64,000 bases of DNA from Pseudomonadales bacterium. Its GTDB lineage: Bacteria > Pseudomonadota > Gammaproteobacteria > Pseudomonadales > Azotimanducaceae. Positions 9,296 to 22,612 of the stretch are shown here, in pieces. Both the position numbers and the translations under genes were made by a program. Every line of letters begins with the position of its first letter. Positions within the stretch are counted from its first letter, which is position 1. Where the stretch lies: positions 248,001 through 312,000 of the forward strand of contig JAQXDL010000022.1 in NCBI GenBank assembly GCA_029251375.1, read 5' to 3'. A model generated the notes under the pieces. The model ran no database searches. It was not told the DNA's origin and saw nothing but the letters and a program-made list of their open reading frames with translations.

Positions 9296-9751
9296 ATGAA
9301 AAAACTTCAATTACGCATCCTGAACTCGTTGATCGGTGACAAAATTCCACTACCCACCTACTCAACACAAGGCAGCGCCGGTCTAGACCTAAGGGCTTGT
9401 ATCGAAACAGAACTCACTCTTGAGCCTGCAAGCACCGTAATGATTCCGACAGGCCTTTCAGTGTTTATAGAGGATCCAAGCCTCGCAGCAATGATCTTGC
9501 CACGGTCGGGTCTTGGTCATAAGCATGGCATTGTGCTCGGCAACTTAGTCGGCTTGATCGACTCTGACTATCAGGGCGAGCTGATGGTTTCTTGTTGGAA
9601 TCGCGGCCAGAGCAGCTTTACAATCGTCCCCGGGGATCGAATCGCACAAATGATTCTCGTTCCGGTCATTCAGGCTGAATTCACGATTGTTGATGAATTT
9701 CAGAAAACCGATAGAGGTGCTGATGGGTTCGGTTCCTCCGGCAGAAATTAA
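9296..9751 (+). CDS. dut: dUTP diphosphatase (dUTPase)
   Basis: Dut hydrolyses dUTP to dUMP and pyrophosphate, which keeps uracil out of DNA and supplies the dTMP precursor. The 151-residue trimeric-type enzyme shows GSAGLDLRA (motif 1), [11 protein letters not shown] (motif 2), [15 protein letters not shown] (motif 3 with the catalytic aspartate), PGDRIAQMI (motif 4) and [11 protein letters not shown] (motif 5). The coaBC-dut gap of 103 bp contains a 7 bp inverted repeat (ACTGCAA at 9212, TTGCAGT at 9233) without a T-run. Its TAA is part of the ribosome-binding site of the following algC gene. Confidence 0.98.
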   Translation: MKKLQLRILNSLIGDKIPLPTYSTQGSAGLDLRACIETELTLEPASTVMIPTGLSVFIEDPSLAAMILPRSGLGHKHGIVLGNLVGLIDSDYQGELMVSCWNRGQSSFTIVPGDRIAQMILVPVIQAEFTIVDEFQKTDRGADGFGSSGRN

Positions 9752-9761
9752 GGAGTCTTCT

Positions 9762-13183
<3,422 letters not shown>

Positions 13184-13185
13184 AA

Positions 13186-13806
13186 GTGAGTGAATCGTCA
13201 AAACCAGACAAAGTTTCTCGCAAACAACAGATCTTACAAGCGCTTGCTGAGATGCTAGAACTTACCCCGGGCGGCAGAATCACCACCGCCGGGCTTGCCA
13301 AGCAAGTTGGCGTATCCGAGGCCGCTCTGTACCGTCACTTTCCAAGTAAAGCCAAGATGTTCGAAGGGCTCATTGAATTCATCGAAGATACGATCTTCTC
13401 CCGCGTCAACTCTATACTCAACAGCGATGCCAATACTCAGCATCGGTGCCACAACACGTTGTACCTTTTGCTTAGTTTCACCGAAAAAAATCCAGGTATT
13501 ACACGAATACTGACAGGCGATCCGCTTTCGGGTGAATCTGATCGTTTAAGAATAAGGGTTGCACAATTTTTTGATCGTCTCGAGACCCAACTCCGTCAGA
13601 TGTTGAGAGAGTCAGAGTTACGAGATGGTCGTGCCATTGATTTCGATATTCCTGCGACGGCAAACCTAATGTTATCGACCGTTGAAGGTCGGATCAGTCA
13701 GTTCGTCCGTTCCAACTTCGAGCAGAAGCCGACCCAGGACTGGGAGCTACAATGGCAGATAATCAGTATGACAATCTTCCCAGCGCGGCGAGCAGAAGGT
13801 GAGTAG
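13186..13806 (+). CDS. slmA: Nucleoid occlusion factor SlmA (TetR family)
   Basis: SlmA binds specific sites over most of the chromosome except near the terminus and blocks FtsZ assembly over the nucleoid. The 206-residue protein has an N-terminal helix-turn-helix (ITTAGLAKQVGVSEAALYRHFPSK) and SlmA-specific C-terminal blocks such as NPGITRILTGDPL and EGRISQFVRSNF. It starts at GTG 13186 with GAGGAGAAG just upstream, overlapping the end of argB. In E. coli slmA also follows dut. Confidence 0.95.
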   Translation: MSESSKPDKVSRKQQILQALAEMLELTPGGRITTAGLAKQVGVSEAALYRHFPSKAKMFEGLIEFIEDTIFSRVNSILNSDANTQHRCHNTLYLLLSFTEKNPGITRILTGDPLSGESDRLRIRVAQFFDRLETQLRQMLRESELRDGRAIDFDIPATANLMLSTVEGRISQFVRSNFEQKPTQDWELQWQIISMTIFPARRAEGE

Positions 13807-13886
13807 CGGCAACCGAGAAATATAAGTAGAAATGAGTCTTGCATGTCAGTCATTGAACACGGCCGCTGACGGCTGATCAACAATCG

Positions 13887-14597
13887 TTAGACACTTGTAT
13901 TGCGTGTGTCGTAGAGTTCACGGACGCGTTTCAAGTCGGCCGAAAACGAGGCTGCCAACTCATCTTTTTCGGCTCGCTTCTCTTTTATCTCCCGTTCATT
14001 CTGCCTGATTCTGTTCTCGATCGTTCGAACCTGACTGACCCTCTCTTTTGAAATTTTACCACCGGATCGCTCAATATTTGCTAACTGAGATTCCATGTCG
14101 CGTTTTTGTGTTTCCAGACGCAGCAGATTGGACTGACTGGTATTAATGAATCCTTCGATGCTGGCAAGTTTCGTATCACGGGCGCGAATCACGTCTTCCG
14201 GCGTACTGTAAATTCGCAGCAGATTTTGATCAGTAATCTTTTGTTCGCGCGCAATGCGCTCACGTTTTCTTTCTTCAGCTAGTCGAATGTCTCTTACCCG
14301 AATCTCTTCATCTGTAAGAGCGCGAGGCACGATCTCAAGTACACGACCGTCGAGACTCAGTATCGTGTAACCATTCTTTACGTAGCGCGCAGGGACATGG
14401 CTATCGAGCACGGTGACGCCATCTTCATTTGCATATTTATATAGTTCGGCCTGTGAATAAGCGGGATAAAGCGCCAACAGAGGCAATGCAAAAAGTAATG
14501 GGCGCAAAGTAGACGGCAAAAAATGTCTGATTGCACGCTCGCATACAAGCATGATCCAGCTTACCGTTAACCTCGTTTTTGATTTTGTTTCCTGCAT
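13887..14597 (-). CDS. Exported DUF4124 protein with C-terminal coiled coil
   Basis: The product has a hydrophobic signal segment (PLLFALPLLALYPAYSQA), then the DUF4124 core (ELYKYANEDGVTVLDSHVP, with YVKNGYTIL). A long charged helix follows, rich in E, K and R, that is very likely a coiled coil (about residues 100-230). Its role is unknown. ATG 14597 puts 30 residues before the hydrophobic core; the ATG at 14549 would give a more normal signal peptide. It is the last gene of the rph-pyrE operon, 5 bp after pyrE, and converges with slmA. A DUF4124 gene near pyrE also occurs in Pseudomonas. Confidence 0.85.
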   Translation of the reverse strand: MQETKSKTRLTVSWIMLVCERAIRHFLPSTLRPLLFALPLLALYPAYSQAELYKYANEDGVTVLDSHVPARYVKNGYTILSLDGRVLEIVPRALTDEEIRVRDIRLAEERKRERIAREQKITDQNLLRIYSTPEDVIRARDTKLASIEGFINTSQSNLLRLETQKRDMESQLANIERSGGKISKERVSQVRTIENRIRQNEREIKEKRAEKDELAASFSADLKRVRELYDTRNTSV

Positions 14598-14602
14598 ATT
14601 AT

Positions 14603-15253
14603 TTATGTAGCAGTTCCGTAGCTCCGACGATAGCCCTCAATCGGTGATATGAATTGTGAATATTCCTGTGTTTCTTTCAAATATTCCACCACATGGTCTA
14701 ACTTTACGATGCTAACGACAGAGATGCCATATTCGCTTTCGACTTCCTGAATCGCAGATTGCTCTGCTTTACCCTTTTCCTGACGATCTATCGCGACCAT
14801 TACACCTACTGGATTGGCGGGGGTCTGCTGCAAAATTGCAATGACTTCTCGAATCGCGGTTCCAGCAGTAATGACATCGTCGACAATGATTACGTCACCG
14901 GTAAGATCAGCGCCAACGGTCAGCCCACCTTCCCCGTGGGTCTTAGCTTCTTTGCGATTAAAAGCATAGGGAACTGCTTTATTATACTGAGCCGCTAGCG
15001 CAATACTTGTCGCTGAGACCAACGGTATACCCTTATAGGCCGGACCAAAAAGCATATCGTACTTAACACCGGAAGCTTGAAGTGCGTCCGCATAGAATCC
15101 GCCTAAGCGATGCAAAGCATCGCCGTTGTCAAACCTGCCCGCGTTAAAAAAGTAAGGGCTGATACGACCGGATTTAAGCGTGAACTCTCCAAACTTTAGT
15201 ACGTCACAGGATATTGCGAGTTCAATAAAGGCCCGTTGATAATCGGCTAACAT
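14603..15253 (-). CDS. pyrE: Orotate phosphoribosyltransferase
   Basis: PyrE adds ribose 5-phosphate from PRPP to orotate, giving orotidine 5'-phosphate in pyrimidine synthesis. The 216-residue protein has the substrate loop [16 protein letters not shown] and the PRPP-binding motif [13 protein letters not shown]. It follows rph after only 2 bp. In E. coli pyrE is controlled by attenuation in the rph-pyrE gap. That gap is absent here, so a leader attenuator of that kind is not possible at this position. Confidence 0.98.
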   Translation of the reverse strand: MLADYQRAFIELAISCDVLKFGEFTLKSGRISPYFFNAGRFDNGDALHRLGGFYADALQASGVKYDMLFGPAYKGIPLVSATSIALAAQYNKAVPYAFNRKEAKTHGEGGLTVGADLTGDVIIVDDVITAGTAIREVIAILQQTPANPVGVMVAIDRQEKGKAEQSAIQEVESEYGISVVSIVKLDHVVEYLKETQEYSQFISPIEGYRRSYGTAT

Positions 15254-15255
15254 TG

Positions 15256-15966
15256 CTACAAACCTAACGCAGTCTTCTGCGCCACAATCAGTTCCGAAAT
15301 ACCCTTTTCAGCCAAGACAAGCATCTCATTTAGTTCGTCACGACTAAACGGCGCGCCTTCTGCGGTTCCCTGAACCTCAATAAATTTTCCTTCCTCAGAC
15401 ATGATGACATTCATGTCAGTCTCAGCGTTTGAGTCTTCAATGTACTCTAAATCAAGTAGCGGTGAATCTTCAACGATGCCGACCGATACCGCACCAATAA
15501 ACTGTTTAAAGGCAGCTTGTTTGTTGATCGTTAACATCGCATCGTAAAGCGCAATGCAAGCACCTGTGATTGAGGCTGTTCGGGTTCCGCCATCGGCTTG
15601 AATAACATCGCAATCGACGCGAACGGTATATTCGCCAAGGCTTTTCATATCAACACAAGTGCGTAATGATCGGCCTATCAAGCGCTGAATTTCAACGGTT
15701 CGGCCACCTTGCTTGCCTCGCGCCGCTTCTCGGTCCATGCGTGTATTTGTTGATCTCGGTAACATGCCATATTCAGAGGTTATCCAACCCTGACCGCTGC
15801 CTCGCAAGAAGGAAGGCACACCTGAATCAACACTGGCGGTACAGATAACTCGCGTATCACCAAAAGAGATCAATACGGAGCCTTCTGCATGCTTAGTAAA
15901 GCCTCGCTCAATCGTCACAGCTCTCATTTGGTCTAGTTGTCGTCCGGCGGGTCGTTCAAATGCCAT
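15256..15966 (-). CDS. rph: Ribonuclease PH
   Basis: RNase PH is a phosphorolytic 3'-5' exoribonuclease that trims tRNA precursors. The 236-residue protein has [47 protein letters not shown] (phosphate-binding arginines) and [15 protein letters not shown], all family signatures. It is full length, unlike the frameshifted gene of E. coli K-12. It is the first gene of the rph-pyrE-DUF4124 operon and divergent from yicC. Confidence 0.98.
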   Translation of the reverse strand: MAFERPAGRQLDQMRAVTIERGFTKHAEGSVLISFGDTRVICTASVDSGVPSFLRGSGQGWITSEYGMLPRSTNTRMDREAARGKQGGRTVEIQRLIGRSLRTCVDMKSLGEYTVRVDCDVIQADGGTRTASITGACIALYDAMLTINKQAAFKQFIGAVSVGIVEDSPLLDLEYIEDSNAETDMNVIMSEEGKFIEVQGTAEGAPFSRDELNEMLVLAEKGISELIVAQKTALGL

Positions 15967-15993
15967 GTTTTATCCTCAGTTGCTGAAATTGAC

Positions 15994-16062
15994 TGCCAAA
16001 TTTTATTATACTTGGCATTCGAAAGATTAACCTCAAACAACCCATCATAATTGTGATGGGTT
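15994..16062. promoter_or_regulatory. Two dyads between divergent rph and yicC
   Basis: TGCCAA (15994-15999) and TTGGCA (16012-16017) are perfect inverted arms around an AT-rich 12 bp core. AACCCATCA-(6)-TGATGGGTT at 16039-16062 is a perfect 9 bp stem-loop 33 bp before the yicC start codon. The first resembles an operator. The second would be a hairpin in the yicC leader or a second operator. No T-run follows, so neither is a standard terminator. Confidence 0.4.
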
Positions 16063-16095
16063 TGTTCGACTCTAAACTCTAATATCGGACCACGC

Positions 16096-16950
16096 ATGAC
16101 AAAAAGTATGACCGCCTTCACTCGACTTGAGAAAGAATTGGTTTCTTGGGAGCTGCGCTCCGTTAACCATCGTTATCTTGATGTGACAATCAAAATGCCA
16201 GAACGATTGCGATCCCTTGAGACAGGTCTTCGGACAGCACTAAAAAAGCACTTGAAGCGCGGCAAAGTAGACTGTTTACTGAAAGTTGAGACTGAGTCAA
16301 ACAACGCAGAAGCGCTTTCGCTGAATGAACCGCAGCTTTTAAAGTTAATCACGGTCATTAAACGGGCCGAAACTATTGCTGATATGCACAACTCCGCCAA
16401 CATCATTGATCTTGTTCGCTGGCCAGGTGTGCTACAAGAGCATCACGTGGACTTGGGAGACCTAGCATCAAGCGTTAACCAAGGTTTCGAGCAAGCGCTT
16501 GTTTCTCTGATCGACATGCGTGCGAGAGAAGGAGCTGAACTTGAACGGATAATACTTGAGAAGTTAGCCGAGCTCGAAGCCATCGTGGTGGTGGTAAGAG
16601 GTGAGGTACCTATTATTGCAGCTCGACAGAAGCAAAAGATTCTTGATCGATTAGCCGAGCTGTCGTCCAACGCCGATGAAAACCGACTTGAGCAAGAGTT
16701 AGTCTATCTCGCACAAAAAGGCGATGTTGCTGAGGAATTGGACCGTCTTGACACACATATCGAGGAGATCCGCGGCACCCTTGCATCCGAAGAACCCAGT
16801 GGAAGACGCTTAGATTTCCTCATGCAGGAGCTGAACCGCGAAGCTAACACCCTGTCATCCAAAGCTGTCGCAGCCAATACCTCCATTCAGGCAGTGGAAC
16901 TTAAAGTCATCATCGAACAGATGCGTGAACAGATTCAGAACATCGAGTGA
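16096..16950 (+). CDS. yicC: YicC family endoribonuclease
   Basis: YicC-family proteins are oligomeric endoribonucleases linked to small-RNA turnover in E. coli. The 284-residue product begins with the family signature KSMTAFTRLEKE, then WELRSVNHRYLDVTIKMPERL. Its C-terminal DUF1732 part contains GRRLDFLMQELNREANTLSSK. It is followed without a gap by gmk (the yicC TGA overlaps the gmk GTG at 16947), the order found in E. coli and Pseudomonas. Confidence 0.93.
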   Translation: MTKSMTAFTRLEKELVSWELRSVNHRYLDVTIKMPERLRSLETGLRTALKKHLKRGKVDCLLKVETESNNAEALSLNEPQLLKLITVIKRAETIADMHNSANIIDLVRWPGVLQEHHVDLGDLASSVNQGFEQALVSLIDMRAREGAELERIILEKLAELEAIVVVVRGEVPIIAARQKQKILDRLAELSSNADENRLEQELVYLAQKGDVAEELDRLDTHIEEIRGTLASEEPSGRRLDFLMQELNREANTLSSKAVAANTSIQAVELKVIIEQMREQIQNIE

Positions 16951-16952
16951 AT

Positions 16953-17594
16953 ATGGAATACAAAGGTCATCTGTATGTCGTTGCAGCTCCCTCGGGAGGG
17001 GGCAAAACTAGTCTTGTCAAAGCCCTAGTTGACGCCAAAGAAAACATCAAAGTCGCCGTTTCTCATACCACGCGCAAGCAGCGCCCGGACGAGCAAGACG
17101 GTATTAACTACCATTTTGTTGATCGCACCGTATTCGAAGCGATGATTTCGAAAGGCGAGTTCCTTGAATACGCAGAGGTGTTTGGCAACCTCTACGGCAC
17201 CAGTATGGCTGCTATCAACCAATCTCTGGATTCAGGTTGCCACCTAATCTTAGAGATCGATTGGCAAGGAGCAGCACAAATTCGCCAGCGCATGCCAGCA
17301 TCTCGCTCGATCTTTATACTACCGCCGTCCCTAGAAACTCTGCGCGACAGGCTGGTCGGTCGAGGTCAAGATGATGAAGCGACTATTGCTCATCGAATGG
17401 ACCTGGCGTTCAGTGAAATGTCTCACTTTCATGAGTTTGACTATCTGGTCGTCAATGATGACTTTAATGCAGCTCTAAACGAGATTAACGCTATTGTTGA
17501 TAAAGATTCGAGCAGCGAAAAGTACCAACTAAAGGCTCAAGTGGCTCGATTAGCTGCATTAATCGCTGAGCTCGTACCCCATGAACGACAATAA
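16953..17594 (+). CDS. gmk: Guanylate kinase
   Basis: Gmk phosphorylates GMP to GDP with ATP and feeds both the GTP pool and (p)ppGpp synthesis. It has the P-loop VVAAPSGGGKTSLVKAL, SHTTRKQRPDEQDGINYHFV (GMP-binding region) and LEIDWQGAAQIR. The start is either ATG 16953 or GTG 16947, which overlaps the yicC stop; I chose the ATG. The first codons are coupled to yicC either way. The spoT gene lies two genes downstream. Confidence 0.97.
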   Translation: MEYKGHLYVVAAPSGGGKTSLVKALVDAKENIKVAVSHTTRKQRPDEQDGINYHFVDRTVFEAMISKGEFLEYAEVFGNLYGTSMAAINQSLDSGCHLILEIDWQGAAQIRQRMPASRSIFILPPSLETLRDRLVGRGQDDEATIAHRMDLAFSEMSHFHEFDYLVVNDDFNAALNEINAIVDKDSSSEKYQLKAQVARLAALIAELVPHERQ

Positions 17595-17707
17595 GTGATA
17601 TAAATGCAGCTATGCTGTTGTTTTCAGACAACATATTTCGGTAAACTGCGCGGCTCGATACAGTCCCGGCGTCCCGCGACTGTGGTATGAACACTGGAGA
17701 AAGACGA

Positions 17708-17986
17708 ATGGCACGAGTTACAGTTGAAGATTGCCTAGAAAATGTAGAAAACCGCTTTGAACTTGTTATGGTTAGTAGTAAACGAGCTCGTCAGATCGCA
17801 ACCGAAGGCAAAGAGCCCATGGTTCCGATCGAAAACGACAAGCCAACCGTTCTGGCGCTACGAGAAATTGCCGAAGGATTCATCGACGCAGACATCCTCG
17901 ATGACACCATTAAACCCGAAGAAGTGGAATCACTCATCATTGAACCCCCGAAAGATGGACTTGAGCAATCTAACCCAGAATTCTAA
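17708..17986 (+). CDS. rpoZ: DNA-directed RNA polymerase subunit omega
   Basis: Omega is the small core subunit of RNA polymerase and part of one ppGpp site. The 92-residue product begins [19 protein letters not shown] and has [15 protein letters not shown] and [13 protein letters not shown], the conserved omega blocks. The ATG at 17708 is chosen over an in-frame ATG at 17687 because GGAGAAAG sits just upstream of it. The gmk-rpoZ-spoT arrangement is standard for gammaproteobacteria. Confidence 0.97.
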   Translation: MARVTVEDCLENVENRFELVMVSSKRARQIATEGKEPMVPIENDKPTVLALREIAEGFIDADILDDTIKPEEVESLIIEPPKDGLEQSNPEF

Positions 17987-18040
17987 TTCGCCACAAACTC
18001 AGTTAGGGAGAGCGATAACGTCGATACTAGGGGTCAATCC

Positions 18041-20149
18041 TTGTTAACGATTGAATCGCTTTCTGATGAGCTTTCATCCTATCTGGGTGAAGATCAGATC
18101 AAACTCGTACAAAAAGCCTATTACTTCGCACGCGACGCTCATGAAGGGCAAAAACGTAAATCCGGCGAAGACTACATTACTCACCCTCTTGCCGTCGCAC
18201 AAATTCTCGCTAGCATGCACATGGATCACCAATGCCTTATGGCGGCCCTGTTGCATGACGTTATTGAGGATACCGGCGTACCGAAACACCTAATTGCAAA
18301 GGAATTTGACGAAGAAGTTGCTGACTTAGTCGACGGCGTCAGCAAACTCGTCAGCATGTTCCAGTCCCGCGCTGAAGCGCAGGCTGAGAATTTTCAAAAA
18401 ATGACCCTTGCCATGGCAAAAGACATAAGGGTTATACTTGTGAAGATTGCCGATCGTCTACACAACATGCGAACCCTTGGGCACTTAGCAGGTGACAAAC
18501 GTCGTCGTATCGCGAAGGAAACCCTTGAAATCTACGCACCTATCGCTAACCGCCTAGGTATGAATACCATTCGTGTTGAACTCGAAGAACTCGGCTTTCG
18601 GGCGATGTATCCACTACGCTCAAGTATGATACACAAAGCCGTTCGGCGTGCCCGCGGCAACCGAACTGAGATTGTCAGCAAGATATTGGGCTCGATCGAA
18701 ACGTGCTTGCAGCGCGAGGAAATGCCTGCGGCCGTCATCGGTCGAGAAAAACATCTGTACAGTATTTACGACAAGATGCGCAGCAAACGAAAATCCTTCG
18801 CGGAAATCATGGATGTCTACGCATTTAGGATCATTGTCGAGAACGTAGATACTTGTTATCGAGTTCTTGGCGCAATACACAACCTCTATAAACCGGTCGC
18901 TGGACGCTTCAAAGACTATATTGCTATACCCAAAGCCAACGGCTACCAGTCATTGCACACGACACTCTTTGGTATGCACGGTATTCCAATAGAAATTCAG
19001 ATTCGTACCCACGAGATGGAACAAATCGCCAACAATGGTATCGCCGGTCATTGGCTTTATAAATCAAGCGACGACACGACAAGCAGCAACCACGAACGCG
19101 CTAGGGAGTGGATGAAGGGTCTACTCGACATACAGCAAAGTGCAGGTAACTCGTTAGAATTTATTGAGAACGTAAAGATTGACCTATTCCCGGATGAGGT
19201 TTATGTCTTCTCTCCGCAAGGCCAAATTTATGACCTGCCGCAAGGCGCCACACCAATTGATTTTGCCTACGCCGTTCATACCGATATTGGTAACACTTGC
19301 GTTGCTTCACGTATTGACCGACGCTTAGCGCCACTAAGTGCAAGCTTAGAAAGCGGCCAAACAGTTGAGATCGTTACGGCGCCCGGCGCGCAACCCAACC
19401 CAGCTTGGCTTGGCTTTGTCATCACAGGTAAAGCAAGAACGAGCATTCGGCACGCATTAAAAACACAGCAGCGCAGTGAATCTATTACATTAGGCGAAAG
19501 ACTTTTGGAAAGAACGTTGAACATTGAGCGTTCCAGCATTAAAGATATCACTGAAGAGCAATTCCAACAGGTTTTGACAGACCGACATTTGGAAAGTGTC
19601 GACCAGCTCCTAGAAGAAATCGGTTTAGGCAACCAGATGGCCTATGTGATTACCCGATCACTGCTGGCCAATCGGGAAGACATCTCTGATCAGCCGGACA
19701 ATCACCAGCCTTTCGCGATTATGGGCAGTGAGGGTTTGGTTGTTACCTATGCACGATGCTGTCGTCCCATTCCTGGCGATCCTATTATCGGCCATATTAG
19801 CGCTGGTAAAGGCATTGTCATTCATACCGAAGCATGCCGGAACATGTTTGAGCTAAGAGAAAAACCCGAAGAAACTATGTCCGTTAGATGGGACCCGAAT
19901 TTAGATCAAGACTTCTCCGTGGAACTACGCATAGAACTGGAAAACGAAAAGGGTCTTGTCGCAAGTCTCGCGTCCACGATTACCAATGCCGACGCAAATA
20001 TCGAAAGGATCAATATGGTTGACCGAGATGCCAGATTATCGACCGTCAATATTGTGCTTTCCGTTAGAGACAGAGTGCATCTAGCAAAAGTCATCAAGCG
20101 CTTGCGGACACATCGCGGTATCAACAAGCTAACAAGAACGAGAAGTTAG
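18041..20149 (+). CDS. spoT: Bifunctional (p)ppGpp synthetase/hydrolase SpoT
   Basis: SpoT makes and degrades the stringent-response alarmone. In its 702 residues the HD hydrolase domain has ALLHDVIEDTGVP. The synthetase region has YDKMRSKRKSF, DVYAFRIIV and YIAIPKANGYQSLHT, so it looks intact. A TGS domain (DLPQGATPIDFAYAVH) and a C-terminal ACT domain (from about residue 625) follow. The start is TTG 18041. E. coli spoT also begins with TTG, and no ATG is available before the HD domain. Confidence 0.97.
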   Translation: MLTIESLSDELSSYLGEDQIKLVQKAYYFARDAHEGQKRKSGEDYITHPLAVAQILASMHMDHQCLMAALLHDVIEDTGVPKHLIAKEFDEEVADLVDGVSKLVSMFQSRAEAQAENFQKMTLAMAKDIRVILVKIADRLHNMRTLGHLAGDKRRRIAKETLEIYAPIANRLGMNTIRVELEELGFRAMYPLRSSMIHKAVRRARGNRTEIVSKILGSIETCLQREEMPAAVIGREKHLYSIYDKMRSKRKSFAEIMDVYAFRIIVENVDTCYRVLGAIHNLYKPVAGRFKDYIAIPKANGYQSLHTTLFGMHGIPIEIQIRTHEMEQIANNGIAGHWLYKSSDDTTSSNHERAREWMKGLLDIQQSAGNSLEFIENVKIDLFPDEVYVFSPQGQIYDLPQGATPIDFAYAVHTDIGNTCVASRIDRRLAPLSASLESGQTVEIVTAPGAQPNPAWLGFVITGKARTSIRHALKTQQRSESITLGERLLERTLNIERSSIKDITEEQFQQVLTDRHLESVDQLLEEIGLGNQMAYVITRSLLANREDISDQPDNHQPFAIMGSEGLVVTYARCCRPIPGDPIIGHISAGKGIVIHTEACRNMFELREKPEETMSVRWDPNLDQDFSVELRIELENEKGLVASLASTITNADANIERINMVDRDARLSTVNIVLSVRDRVHLAKVIKRLRTHRGINKLTRTRS

Positions 20150-20157
20150 GACGCGAT

Positions 20158-20544
20158 ATGAAAAAAGTCATTGCAACAAGCGCAGCACCTGCAGCCATTG
20201 GCACCTATTCTCAAGCAGTCACACATCAAGGCGTGCTCTATATTAGTGGACAGATACCGCTTGACCCTGAATCAATGGAAATTCAGTCCGGCGATATTCG
20301 GGCGCAGATTGTGCGCGTATTCGACAACCTTGTTGCCATCTGTGACGCGGCTGACACCGACCTCTCCCACGCGCTGAAACTCAACATATACCTTACAGAT
20401 TTGAAAAATTTTGCCATTCTCAATGAGGTTATGAGCCAGTACGTACCCGAACCTTTTCCCGCCCGCGCTGCGGTCGAGGTGAGTGCGCTACCCAAAGGAG
20501 TCGATGTTGAGATTGACGCAATGGTGTCAGTGGCGGTCGAGTGA
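20158..20544 (+). CDS. ridA: RidA family reactive enamine/imine deaminase
   Basis: RidA hydrolyses reactive 2-aminoacrylate and other enamines released by PLP enzymes. The 128-residue protein has GTYSQAVTHQGVLYISGQIP and PFPARAAVEVSALP, which holds the substrate-binding arginine. It follows spoT by 8 bp with AGGA as ribosome-binding site, and its stop overlaps the GTG of recG. Its PLP-enzyme clients may include the class IV aminotransferase at 26.3 kb, but RidA is general and the link is only inference. Confidence 0.93.
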   Translation: MKKVIATSAAPAAIGTYSQAVTHQGVLYISGQIPLDPESMEIQSGDIRAQIVRVFDNLVAICDAADTDLSHALKLNIYLTDLKNFAILNEVMSQYVPEPFPARAAVEVSALPKGVDVEIDAMVSVAVE

Positions 20545-22607
20545 GCGAGTGGCTCGATCAAAATGATGTCAGTTCGTTAAAGGGAGTAGGACCGGCTCTA
20601 ACCCAAAAACTGGCGCGCCTCGGTATTAATAATCTTCAAGATATTCTTTTTCACTTACCCTTCAGATACGAAGATAGAACAAAGATAACCCCTATTGGTG
20701 CAATACAAGCAGGCAATAGCGTTGTGATCGAAGGTAAGGTTGTCGCCTGTGATATCGCCTTCGGTCGTCGCCGCAGTCTACTAGCCCACTTTCAAGATTC
20801 TACTGGTACCATCGCGCTACGGTTCTTTCATTTCTCTAAGTCGCAACAGACAAGCTTAAAAAGTGCTACGTTTCTAAGGGTTCACGGTGAGGCAAGGCGT
20901 GGCGCCGCCGGTCTGGAAATCTATCACCCAGAATATACGGCAAACCCTGGTCCCTTGGAGCAGTCCCTAACGCCTATCTATCCCGTTACAGAAGGTGTCA
21001 CTCAAGCTAGGCTGCGCAATCTCGCTCTGCAAGTGTTAACAACTATGGACCAGGATAAGTTGCTTAAACCCCTCGGACAGGACTACTCCGCCTTGTCAGG
21101 GACAGACATCAATAGTGCAGTACGGTTTTTACATAGTCCGCCGCCGGGCGTCAATATTGAAGCCCTTCGAAACGGTATGCACCCTAGCCAGCAACGCCTC
21201 GCCTTTGAAGAGTTGTTAGCTCACCATTTGAGCCTACGCCTGATTAGACGCGAAAGTCAGAAACTAAAAGGCCGAAAGTTCAAACCACCAAACCAACTTT
21301 ACCAGCAACTCCTGGCAGGTCTTGGCTTCGATTTGACAGGCGCACAGGCAAAAGTCGCGGCGGAAGTTGCAACAGATATGATGCGTGGTGCGCCGATGTT
21401 GCGTTTAGTACAGGGTGACGTCGGATCAGGAAAAACAGTTGTCGCCGCGCTTTCTGCGATACATGTCGCAGAGAACGACATGCAGACCGCAATCATGGCG
21501 CCGACCGAAATTCTGGCGGAACAACACTTCAATAATTTCACCAACTGGCTAGCACCACTCGGTCTAAAGGTCGCATGGCTATCGGGTAAATTGAAGGGCA
21601 AAAAACGTCAGGAACAATTAGAACTTATCACCTCTGGCCAAGCTGAAGTCGTTATTGGCACCCACGCGCTTTTTCAAAAAGGTGTCGACTTTCATCGCTT
21701 AGGTTTAGTCATTATCGATGAGCAGCACAAGTTTGGCGTCCATCAACGTTTAGCGCTTCGTGAGAAGGGAGAGCGAGACGGGTTCTTGCCGCATCAGCTC
21801 GTTATGACAGCAACACCGATTCCCAGAACACTCACAATGAGTGTATACGCTGACATGGATTGCTCTGTCATCGATGAGCTTCCACCCGGTCGTTCACCCA
21901 TTACAACATCTGTCATCGCCGAGAGTCGCAGAGAAGAAGTCGTCTCTCACATTGAACAAGCCTGCAATCAGGGCGCTCAGGCTTATTGGGTCTGCACCCT
22001 GATCGATGAGTCGGAGGTTTTACAGTGTCAGGCGGCAGAAACCACGGCGGAGCAACTTACCGCAGCGCTACCCAACTTAAATATTGGCTTAGTACACGGT
22101 CGCATGACGCCGGACGAGAAGGTCAGCATAATGAATCAGTTTAAAGCAGGCGAACTAAGTTTGTTGGTCGCGACAACCGTTATTGAAGTTGGCGTCGATG
22201 TACCTAATGCGAGTTTGATGGTCATTGATAATGCTGAACGATTAGGACTGGCACAACTACATCAACTGCGCGGGCGTATCGGCAGAGGTACCAACAAGAG
22301 TTTTTGTTTGCTTCTCTATCACCCGCCTCTTGGCGTCACGTCGAAGGAACGTTTGAATGTAATGCGCGAGAGTCAAGATGGTTTTTACATCGCTGAAAGG
22401 GACTTGGAAATTCGAGGACCGGGCGAAATGTTTGGCAGTAGGCAATCTGGCGCTGTTGAATTCAAACTCGCTGATTTAGTCAGAGATAGCCACATGCTCA
22501 CGCAAATACGGCCGCTCGCAGATAAAATGTTGGAAAAAGATCCCGCTGTCGCAAAGGCACTAATGGCTCGCTGGCTCATGTCATCAGAAAAACTTGCGCA
22601 GGTTTAA
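20541..22607 (+). CDS. recG: ATP-dependent DNA helicase RecG
   Basis: RecG remodels stalled replication forks and branched DNA. The 688-residue protein has an N-terminal wedge/OB domain, Walker A GDVGSGKTVVA, motif II DEQHKFGV, motif III MTATPIPRTL and C-terminal helicase motifs VATTVIEVGVDVPNA and QLRGRIGRG. GTG 20541 overlaps the ridA stop by 4 bp, which suggests translational coupling. It converges with the symporter gene, with only 5 bp between them. Confidence 0.97.
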   Translation: MSEWLDQNDVSSLKGVGPALTQKLARLGINNLQDILFHLPFRYEDRTKITPIGAIQAGNSVVIEGKVVACDIAFGRRRSLLAHFQDSTGTIALRFFHFSKSQQTSLKSATFLRVHGEARRGAAGLEIYHPEYTANPGPLEQSLTPIYPVTEGVTQARLRNLALQVLTTMDQDKLLKPLGQDYSALSGTDINSAVRFLHSPPPGVNIEALRNGMHPSQQRLAFEELLAHHLSLRLIRRESQKLKGRKFKPPNQLYQQLLAGLGFDLTGAQAKVAAEVATDMMRGAPMLRLVQGDVGSGKTVVAALSAIHVAENDMQTAIMAPTEILAEQHFNNFTNWLAPLGLKVAWLSGKLKGKKRQEQLELITSGQAEVVIGTHALFQKGVDFHRLGLVIIDEQHKFGVHQRLALREKGERDGFLPHQLVMTATPIPRTLTMSVYADMDCSVIDELPPGRSPITTSVIAESRREEVVSHIEQACNQGAQAYWVCTLIDESEVLQCQAAETTAEQLTAALPNLNIGLVHGRMTPDEKVSIMNQFKAGELSLLVATTVIEVGVDVPNASLMVIDNAERLGLAQLHQLRGRIGRGTNKSFCLLLYHPPLGVTSKERLNVMRESQDGFYIAERDLEIRGPGEMFGSRQSGAVEFKLADLVRDSHMLTQIRPLADKMLEKDPAVAKALMARWLMSSEKLAQV

Positions 22608-22612
22608 CATCA

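Noticed and set aside
9687-9761. Start of algC inside dut at 9687
   Set aside because: GTG 9762 has an ideal TAAGGAG sequence 6 bp upstream, whereas the upstream start lies deep in dut without such a site.
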